Shown here piece by piece: positions 55,270-64,000 of a stretch of 64,000 nucleotides of DNA. The position numbers were made by a program, and so were the translations under genes. Positions within the stretch are counted from its first letter, which is position 1. Every line of letters begins with the position of its first letter. The stretch is from Echinarachnius parma (Eukaryota; Echinodermata; Echinoidea; Clypeasteroida; Echinarachniidae): positions 87,498 to 151,497 of the forward strand of contig JBAMJV010008294.1 of assembly GCA_037951105.1 (NCBI GenBank), read 5' to 3'. The notes under the pieces are model-generated. The model was not told where the DNA came from and did no database searches. It saw only the letters and a list, made by a program, of their open reading frames with translations.

Positions 55270-57175
55270 ACGGGACCCGGGAGATTATGGTTTTGCGCAG
55301 TTCTACAACGCGCGAGATGAATTTACATTTTGGTTAATATCTTGACTCTTGTCACAAATGTAAAATAGCACACTAGTCATGGCGACGCTTTGCAGAGGTT
55401 TGTAACTCTGACAGTTTTAGTTTACCGAATGGACCATTGGTTAAGCTACAACTCAAAAATAATCTTGCGTGTCTGCGATCAGAGAAGCAGATCGGAGATG
55501 GTCGCAAGATTTATAACATGGGAGGTGTGGTGGAGACCCTGGGGTTCACCAGTAATTTAATCGATACACGGGCAACGTAAAACTTGTGAATGTGAAAGGG
55601 GAAATGCAGGACTTGTGATCTAAACATAACACAAACAATTATTCCCCTTAGACAATTACTCATAAATTCTTAACCAAAAATCTTGTTTGTGTGTGTTAGG
55701 TTTATGTCGAATGCTTTATACAGATGATAACGAATGGGGATAGGCTTGTTTCGTATTATGGAGGCATTCAGTGGCATATCAAGCACTCAACAAATGGGGG
55801 AAGTTGTGAAACTGAAACGGGAAAGGCAATGCGTGATATGCTGAGGATATGCAGGGAACGCGTGGTGTACTCAGGTTGCAAATCAGTGCCGAAGCCATTA
55901 TTTGACGAACGGGGGAAGGTGTGAATCTGAAACGGGAATGAAGAGGTGTAATGCGTGCGACGTATGAATGTGGAAGGGTAAGGGGGAGGGGGGGGGGGGC
56001 GGCACAAAAAGTTATTTGGGGCACACCCTTAGTACTTCTGTAATGGGTATAAGATTCTACCTGTTATGTTCGTCATTGTTTTGTAAAATTATTGGTGGTA
56101 CAGTGCCACCCCTGTGCCCCCATCCTACCACTGCGTTTCCCCACTGCTACACGGGCTGTGACACTCACATGGACTTTGCCTTCTTGCCTCTTTTAGCAAA
56201 AATATGCCATTGTTTAATACAAATTAGGAATGATTTGCCTAAAAATTACTTTTTTTTCTTACAGAAACCATTCACACCAGGTAAGTTGGTAAACAAAAAA
56301 TTAAGAGCTTATTTCCAAAAGGCGTTAATTTCACATTCTTTCATTTTAGTTAATGAAATAACTGCGATGATATGCTACGTAGCTAGCTATAAATCAAGCG
56401 TTTAAGTCAAAGTACCCAATCGAGTACAACATATGGAACAAGTAAGTGCGATTTTCTCCAGAGAGAACAAAGTGGATTTAGCACCTTTTGGAATATAGCT
56501 CTTCATAATAGTTAACCGATAAGTCAGTTACTTGTTCCCTATCGTAATTTATCAAATCAACAATATTATTAAGGTGAAGACTGCAATGATATCATTCGGT
56601 TCATTGTGGCAGTTAGTGCATTCGAAATACTATGCATATATAATGTTGCAAAGGATGGGATGTTCATTTTATTTCCCCACAAGGTGATTTCTCTGGCAGA
56701 GGCTGATTTTAGCCATTCATATTAATCTAATCCTAGTGCATCATGTCAATCACAATAGTCATAATAATGAGTGACTATTGAAGGTGATGAATTACGGAAG
56801 CAAAGTGTGCTTACTTTTAATTTGAAGATTATGTATGCATTGTATGTTATATAATTGTTTTTTGTTTGTATGAAGAATTATACACCTATGCGTTTGCAAC
56901 CGACCATGTGCTATATTTCAAAATCGAAGAAATACAAGTGACTATGTCTTATTTGGGTATTTGTTTATCATGGTGTGGCGCACAAAATTGACTTCTGGGT
57001 GACCGAGCTTTTAAACATGTTCACCGTGGATGGCGCAAACACCGTTACAGTCACGTCGGGTTGATTGCTATAATGCACCGACTACCGACTGCCAGTGTGG
57101 TCGCGAAGAAAGACCGGCCGCGGAATCAAACTGCGCAGTGCTATTTACTGGAGAGTGCTGCTTACTTAAAGGCCA
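55270..57175. repeat. Partial module: alpha-like then gamma, copy 4
   Basis: GTCATGGCGACGC at 55377 resembles alpha; beta is missing; gamma is recognisable from about 55640 to 57175. It includes poly(G) at 55983-55999, TGACACTCACATGGACTTTG and GACCGGCCGCGGAATCAAAC. It carries the MITE B empty site near 56569. Confidence 0.75.
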
Positions 57176-57624
57176 ATGCAACTCTAGAATAGAGTTTATC
57201 CTACTTTATACATCGTAATATGCTTGTTTATTTCGCATAACATTACCCCGACTCAGATTTCTGCTTTGGAAGAAATATGTGAAAACACTATCGGGTACAC
57301 CACTATTCACGCGAACGCTGGAGGCCGCCATTGTTAGGTCTGTGCGGACTCCACTAGCATGTGATCGGACAATGATGCATTCCTGCACTTTACTACCATT
57401 GTTTGAATACTTGTAGACGCTTTGATGAGTCTGCAAATCAGTGAAAAGATTTTCTTGTTGTGAGAAGATCTTTTTGTTCTGCCATCCGCACAGTCGTCAT
57501 AATTTGCGAAACATGTCCGCTCCCATTATCTTTGCGAACATGGCCGCTCCCATTATCTTTTGCCACCGTTACAATTAGTACAATTTGAGTGTGTTTACAG
57601 AAGGATTTCATGGGATCCAGTGGG

Positions 57625-58012
57625 CCAAAATTGCCAAGTCATGTATCAAATTAAATGTCTGTTCACCCTCTAAATGATAACAGTAGCCGAAAGCCATAGT
57701 TTCATTGTCCTTTAAATTTTCTTAGTTTTAGCCACTAAATGTAATCAAAGCCCCTTAATCTAGTCAAAGCCACCAAATGTATCAATAATAGCCTCCAAAT
57801 TTAGGGTTAGGGTTAGGGTTAGTCTTGTTCGCAACCATTTTTTTGGAAAATTGAAGTAAGCAACCAAAAATAATATATTGGCAAGTCGGATAAAATGCGC
57901 GCTCGGATCTTTTCCGGGGTTATCCACTCCCTACACTAAACAATACAGAATGGAATAAAATTCAAGGTTATGTTTGTGATTAAAGACCAAATTATACGTT
58001 ACTGCATTTTTG
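57625..58012. repeat. Module epsilon, copy 2, with (TTAGGG)3
   Basis: Same blocks as 45965-46400, including the telomere-like TTTAGGGTTAGGGTTAGGG at 57802-57820. Confidence 0.8.
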
Positions 58013-58024
58013 ATCATTTTATCG

Positions 58025-59925
58025 AGGTTATTAGATTTGTTGGACTTAAGACATAAGCCTCTCAGGATAGCTTTCAAATAGATAAACTAATGCATACTTT
58101 CATTCATAGATGTATCATATCGCACACGTCATGGCGACGCCTTACACCGGCTTTTACCTCCTAATTGTTTACCTCTGACAACGTTACCTTTTCATTTGGC
58201 AAAGCCATTATTTACCTAATGTTGTGTATCTGCGATGCGTTTTTTTTTTTCAAAAGGGGGCAGAGAAGAGCCGGTAGCAAGCTTTCTCACATAGCAGGAG
58301 GTGTGGGCAGACTAGGGGTACACCAGTCATGTGGCGTATAGTCAATTATAAACATACAAACATGGCAAACGGGAGACGTAGTTATGATTTGTAACAACAG
58401 GGAAGGCAGGCGTGGTGTAAACATAACACACAAATACATTCTCCCCTACACAATACTCATAATGTATAATTAACCAAGAAGTTTTTCAAAATTCTGCCCT
58501 AAAATTAATATTTCTATAGTTATTTTGCCCCTTAGTGTGAAAATCAGAAAAATCCATCACTACATGGCTGACTGAGCTTAGATTGAAGACAACATGACCA
58601 AATTTGAAAAGTCACAATGACTTGCGCATTCCTGTATATTATTGTGAAACAGCAAATTTGACTTTCTCACGCACTTGTTACATTCATTTATTTTTTTTAT
58701 TGTACAACAGTTCACTTTGACATTTCTTATTTCTGAATGAACTGCAATAAAGATATAAATTTTGCAAATTTGTTAATATGGTATATTTACAATTTAAGCT
58801 CAGTCAACCATGAAGCAACTGTTGCCTTTTATTTGTAGATTCCCTAACTACCATTTAAAAAAAAATTTAGTCATGAAATAAAGAGGATTTGTTTAGGATG
58901 GGAATCTCTATTCTGTAATGTTAAAGGGATCTAGTAACTTTGTTTACATGTGCAAAAAGTGATGAATGGTTGATGCAATGTATATTGTTGTTATCTCATA
59001 TGTCCACAGGGTATTGTGTAAAAATTTCAAGTCAAATGGACATTGTATGGCCAAGTAATGAGCGAAAATGCAAAGTGATATTCAGTAACTCACTGCACTC
59101 ACTTTGTACACGGAAGAAAAACTCGCCCGGAGTTTTTCTTATCTGAATACTTCAATCATACATATCTTTGTAACGAAAGGGAAATTTGAAAAACCGAAAC
59201 CTGTCCCATGATTTTATTGTTAATACGAATACAACAAGGTATAAGGGAAGCTAGAATTAAAATTTTATTTTGAGGATTTGGACAATGTTACTAAGTCCCT
59301 TTAATATGGGATATCATATAAAGCAAGGTAGCACGCTTTTATTTCAGATTACGAAGGCATTCCGTGGCACATCCATCACTCAACAAAATGTGGGAAATTG
59401 TGCAATTGTGAAAGAAGAAGTGTAATGTACACAGGACGCCAATTATGCCAAAGGCTGCATTGTGCGCAAAAATAAGTATGCGCTACTACACGCATAGTGT
59501 AGAGTTTGATTGGTACTAGTATTTGTCGTCTCCAACTGGGTGGGAGTGCAGCCCTGCCGTACATGTGGCGTAGCATGGTCGGATTGATGGAGGAGAGGGA
59601 TGGGGCACAAACAGTGATTGGGGGCGCACCTTACAAATTTTCTTTTACATGATTTTACCCATATATTGCTCAATCGTTTGTCACTCTAGTGCCCCCCCCC
59701 CCCCCTTTCCCGGCGCTGCGCCACTGCTACACGGAATATGGCACTGGACTTTGCCCCATTGCCTCGTCTAGCTAAAATGCACCATTGTTCAATCCAAATG
59801 CAAAATAATGTAGTACACAATGATTATTTTTGGTACAAAAAAACATTTACAAAAGGTTGGTTGTCTCAAATATCAATAGCTTTATTCAAAAAGGCGCTAA
59901 ATCATCTTTCTAGCAAAATTAAGCT
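58025..59925. repeat. Module alpha, copy 3, with MITE B
   Basis: Paralogous to 47440-49700. Landmarks such as CACACGTCATGGCGACGC, AGGTGTGGGCAGACTAGGGG and ATATGGGATATCATA are in the same order. It is interrupted at 58925 by MITE B. Confidence 0.82.
58925..59300 (+). mobile_element. MITE family B, copy 4 (376 bp)
   Basis: TTAA at 58921-58924 and 59301-59304. The empty site is in alpha copy 2 at 49055-49074. Ends AGGGATCTAGTAACTTTG and GTTACTAAGTCCCT. Confidence 0.88.
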
Positions 59926-59926
59926 A

Positions 59927-60412
59927 AAGGGATCTAGTAACATTGTCTGAATCCACAACACTCACACATAACACTGGTCGTTTTCTTATACCTTGCTGTA
60001 TTCTTATTTATAAATGTACTCAAAGTCAGTGATATTTCATAATAGACGATACTTAACATGCTATATTATTATGCGTGTATATATTTAATGATGTCTTGTA
60101 TAAATATATTCACTCTTCCCATCATTTATGTTCGTTTTGAATTTTTATAATAATGTAATGTATATATGTTTATATTTTGCTGTTTTGTCAACATGCAAGT
60201 TGAACTGCAGGGCGCCTTAAAGCAGTTTTGCATAACTGAACATGCCTACCCTGCAGTATAAAATAACAAATTAAAAAAATTAAAATTTACACACATTACA
60301 AAGTGGACATAGTGAACATAGTGGACATAGTGAACATAGTGGACATAGTGGATCACACAAAATAATACACATTGTATCAACCTTCCATCAATTTTGTTCA
60401 CATGTCAGCAAA
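59927..60412 (-). mobile_element. Degenerate MITE B, reverse orientation, with internal insert
   Basis: The left end AGGGATCTAGTAACATTGTC follows CTAA. The right part CACATGTCAGCAAAGT is the complement of the family's other end. Positions 60060-60295 hold extra AT-rich sequence absent from the copy at 49705. Confidence 0.55.
60298..60355 (+). repeat. Short tandem repeat GGACATAGTGAACATAGT
   Basis: About six units of the 9-mer (G/A)ACATAGTG in tandem. A two- to three-unit version lies at 49918-49940. Confidence 0.8.
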
Positions 60413-60414
60413 GT

Positions 60415-62248
60415 GGCTAGCTATTAAAGAAACGTTTTAGACATGATACGCAATCCAGAACGATTATGGAATAATAAAGTGTCATATGTTTATAGGAATG
60501 TATTCAGAGTCGGGAAGTAAATGCTGTTTTCTCGAAAGTTAACAAAGTGGATTTAGTGCCGATTGGAATTAAGCTATAGTACTGAGTAGTATGTTTATTT
60601 GCTAACAATTGTAATTCATCACATAATACATTTTCTTAAGTTCTTAGTTCCATTGTTGACTGGAATGAAATCAAACATAATTTTACAGAGGTATGTTGGA
60701 AAAAATGGGATGTTCGTGTTATTTTATCAAAAGGCCATTACTCTGACAGAGGCTGATTTTAGTAAATTCCTTTAATTCCATTCCCGATGCGTCATGCCAA
60801 TTATATGTCAGCATTTCTAGTAATCTAATTGTAGCTTTTAGAGATTATTTAGACAGGTTGGTATATAATGCATACTTTTAATTTAAAGAGTTTGCATACC
60901 TCGCATTTTATGTATTATCGTTTGTTGTATGTATGAAGATTTACTATTTGTAAAAATCTTACAAATAAAGATATTCCTTGTCTCATATGAGTCACATTTT
61001 CGTTAAGATATTCGCACATAAGTCAATTACAGGGTGACTGAGGTTTTCAACATCGTAGATGGCAGCAAGCATCATTCTAGTCCACGTCGGGTGGATTGCA
61101 GCTATAGGCAGCGACAGCTGATAATATAAATTATGTCCACGATGCTTATTCATCATGTGACACAAGGCAGGGACATTCAATTAGTTACAAAATGGCAGAA
61201 GAAAATGGGGAACAATAACATTTATTGATATGTTTTAATTTTTATAATTGATCTCGAGTTATTGATCTAAAAAATTGTATACTGATACTGACGAGGAATA
61301 CATTGTAATGTTAAACTGAATTAGCTCAGAAAATGTGTTTTTTTACACATTTTTTATTGTACTAATTTCACAAAGTATCACAATACATAAACAGCGTAAA
61401 TACAAGGTCGTGAAGTAATTAATACAAGTTTCTTTGCCGTGAGTGAATTGAGATTTGGATTGATTAAGAGACAAGCAAATTACTGTGGCACACCTTCATG
61501 TATTTTGTTTTTGTTTAAAAGATATTATTTTGTATAATTGCCACAGTAAAGTTTGTTTTGTATCAATGGTTCTTGATTTAGTTCTTGGTTTATTTCCCTC
61601 CCAAACTTTTCAGGCCGAATTTAGGAACCGGGAGGTTATTAAAGGGGTAGTTTAGTTTTGGTAGAGAGGGCGCTGCACATCACAATTTTTTTGTGAGGTA
61701 ATGCAAAACTGAGTGTCGAATTTGAGAGAACATACAATTTAATGGCAGAATAAACTTTATTTGGTCAAAATCGACCCAGAAACGGCTGAAATATCAATAA
61801 ATATATCTGATCTTAAAATTATTTAGGGCCCAAATAATTAGATGATTTTTAGAAAAAAATAAAAAAATGCTTGCACTTTTCAAAAATTTTCAAAAGCGTT
61901 TTAAAAATAGTTGTTGATGAACTCGCTATTTAATCATTATATCAATAAAACATCACATGCATAATTTTGTATGAAAAATCGTGGAAACCAATGCCTTTTT
62001 AAAAAGCGCCCTCTTGTGTTTTAATGGCTCTTTTTGAATGATAACAGGCTTTTTACTTAGTCGTTTGTAATTTTGTATATCTTTCGAGCATGGTGGAGTT
62101 ATTACTATTAGTTTATAATGTAACTGTGGCAGGTTTTGGCTACTAAAGTTCAGCCTTACCAAAACTAAACTACCCCTTTAAATTAATACATTAATTGAAA
62201 CCATTCTGTATTAATTTAAATCAGCGATAAATAACCTTTTTAACGTAC
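60415..62248. repeat. Module beta, copy 3, with MITE A
   Basis: Highly similar to 41825-43120. The offset between copies grows from about 18.6 kb to 19.1 kb across the MITE A insertion, as expected. Confidence 0.87.
61643..62177 (+). mobile_element. MITE family A, copy (535 bp), best-preserved
   Basis: Ends AGGGGTAGTTTAGTTTTGGT and ACCAAAACTAAACTACCCCT are exact complements. TTAA at 61639-61642 and 62178-62181. The empty site GGTTATTAAATTAATAC is in beta copies 1 (43048) and 2 (53266). Confidence 0.92.
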
Positions 62249-64000
62249 GCTTTCTATAAACGACGTTTCCTTGTATGAAATGAAGTCCACTCTAATCGAT
62301 ACTCTTGAAACAATTTATGGTTACGAAATAAAGAGGATTTTATTTTGGGAGGGGAAACACTTGTTTGTGTTAGATTTGTATTGAATGCCATATTGAAAGT
62401 TGTGACACTAAAAACGGGAAAGAAATGTGTAATGTACCGGGCTGCAAATGTCAAAGTCAACACCGTGCGCCATTTATTTCACCTTTTGCTGTATTTCCGT
62501 TTCGGGTGGGAGTACTTGTGTACACAAGCTTTACCTTACGGAGCAGTGTCGGGTGGGGGGGGTGGGGGGGGGGGGGTGGGGGGTGGTACAACAAATAATT
62601 ATTTGGGGGCACACCCTTAGTATTCCTGATATGTGTATAACATTGTACCCGTTATGTTCGTCATTGTCCTGTCAAATTATTGGTGGTACAGTGCTACCCC
62701 TGTGCCCCCACCCTACCCCTCCGTTTCGCCACTGCCAGTGCACGGGCTGTGACACTCTCATGGACTTTGCCCTCTTGCCTCTTTTAGCAAAAATATGCCA
62801 TTGTTCAATATAAATTAGGAATGATTTGCTTAAAAATTACTCTTTTTTCTGACAGAAACCATTCAAAACATGTTCGTAAACAAAATAAATTAAGAGCTTA
62901 TTTCCAAAATCAAGCGTTTAAGTCAAAGTACGCAATCGAGTACAACATAATTATGGAACAATAAATTGTAACATTTATGTAGGGATGTGTACACAGTCCG
63001 ATAAATAAATGAGTTTCTCCAGAGATAACAAAGTTGATTTACCGCCTTTTGGAATCTAGCTCTTCATTATACACACTGTTTACCGAGAAGTCAGTTACTT
63101 GCTCCCTATCGCAATTTATTAAATGTTATTAAAGGGATCTAGTAACTTTGTTGACATGTGCAAAAAGTGATGAATGGTTGATGCAATGTATATTGTTGTT
63201 ATATCATATGTCCACAGGGTATTGTGTGAACATTTCAAGTCAAATGGACATTGCATGGCCAAGTAATGAGCGAAAATGCAAAGTGATATTCACTAACTCA
63301 CTGCACTCACTTTGTACACGGTTTCAAAACTCCACCTGAGTTTTTTTTTATATGAATACTTCGAACGTACATATCTTTGTAACGAAAGAGAAATTTGAAA
63401 AACCGAAACCGGTCCCATAATTGTATTGTTAATACGAATACAACAAGGTATGAGGGAACCGCTAGAATTACAATTTTATTTTGAGGATTTGGACAATGTT
63501 ACTAAGTCCCTTTAAGGTGAATATTGCAATGATATCATTCGGTTCATTGTGGCAGGGAGTGCATTCGAAATATAATGCATACATATGTATGTTGACAAGT
63601 ATGGGATGTTCATTATATTTCCCAACGAGGTGATTTCTATGGCAGAGGCTGATTTTAGACATTCCTATTAATCTAATCCTAGTGCATCATGCCAATCACA
63701 ATAGTCATAATAATGAGTGACTATTAAAGGTGATGAATTACGGAAGCAAACTGGGCTTACTTTGTATTTGAAGATTATGTATGCATTGTACGTTATATAA
63801 TTGTTTCTTGTTTGTATAAAGAATTATACACCTCTGCGTTTGCAACCGACTATGTCCTATATTTCAAAATCGATGAAATAAACGTAACTATTTCTTATTT
63901 TGGTATTTGTTTATCATAGTGTGGCACACAAAAGTGACTTCTGGGTGACGGAGCTTTTAAAAATTTTCACCGTGGATGCTGGTGCAAACACCGTTACAGT
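62249..64000. repeat. Module gamma, copy 3, cut by the window end
   Basis: Nearly identical to 43121-44900, including its MITE B. The main visible differences are in the poly(G) region at 62551-62583 and a few single bases. Confidence 0.88.
63133..63511 (+). mobile_element. MITE family B, copy 5
   Basis: Duplicated together with gamma: same coordinates as 44033-44411 plus 19,100, and same flanking TTAA. Confidence 0.88.

Overview
The window is invertebrate animal genomic DNA. It is AT-rich, has GT-AG introns, and is dominated by transposable elements. The repeat style (CR1/L2-type LINE, many short TTAA-flanked MITEs, foldback elements, Helentron-like ends) and an immunoglobulin-superfamily receptor suggest a marine deuterostome, possibly an echinoderm. 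That assignment is inference; no marker gene in the window proves it.

Only one gene can be assembled with confidence. It is a type I membrane receptor on the + strand, about 1.8-29.6 kb. Nine exons follow each other with matching splice phases: signal peptide, four Ig-domain exons (all phase 1-1), a stalk/transmembrane exon, a long basic cytoplasmic exon, a 63-nt phase 0-0 exon with the tyrosine motif VGYEEI (ITIM consensus and Src-SH2 type), and a last exon ending in a PDZ-ligand-like C-terminus (TSL). The joined CDS is 1,980 nt (659 aa from the ATG at 1852).

Its introns are full of mobile DNA. Intron 3 (5577-12453) holds a decayed CR1/L2-like LINE interrupted by a roughly 0.5-kb insert. 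Intron 7 (15066-29042, 14 kb) is nested at least three deep. A 0.36-kb TTAA MITE is split by a foldback element. That element's right arm is split by an 11.5-kb Helentron-like insertion. The insertion carries a direct repeat with LTR-like traits and a 7.9-kb foldback made of inverted tandem arrays of an ACGTTGGC-rich ~120-bp unit, with about 25 TGACGTCA palindromes.

From 29.6 to 40 kb there is no recognisable gene. The region holds MITEs of several families, some nested (33.1-34.7 kb), a tRNA-like relic, TIR elements, homopolymers and a (CA)n tract.

From about 40.3 kb to the window end lies a tandem array of related multi-kilobase non-coding modules, here called alpha-beta-gamma-epsilon. Two segments about 19.1 kb apart look nearly identical. 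Because the modules are paralogous, several insertions (MITE families A and B, one Helentron-like element) have intact empty sites in sister modules. These fix their boundaries and TTAA target duplications from this one sequence. No protein-coding gene is recognised in the array, apart from a decayed minus-strand LINE ORF1 fragment near 47 kb.
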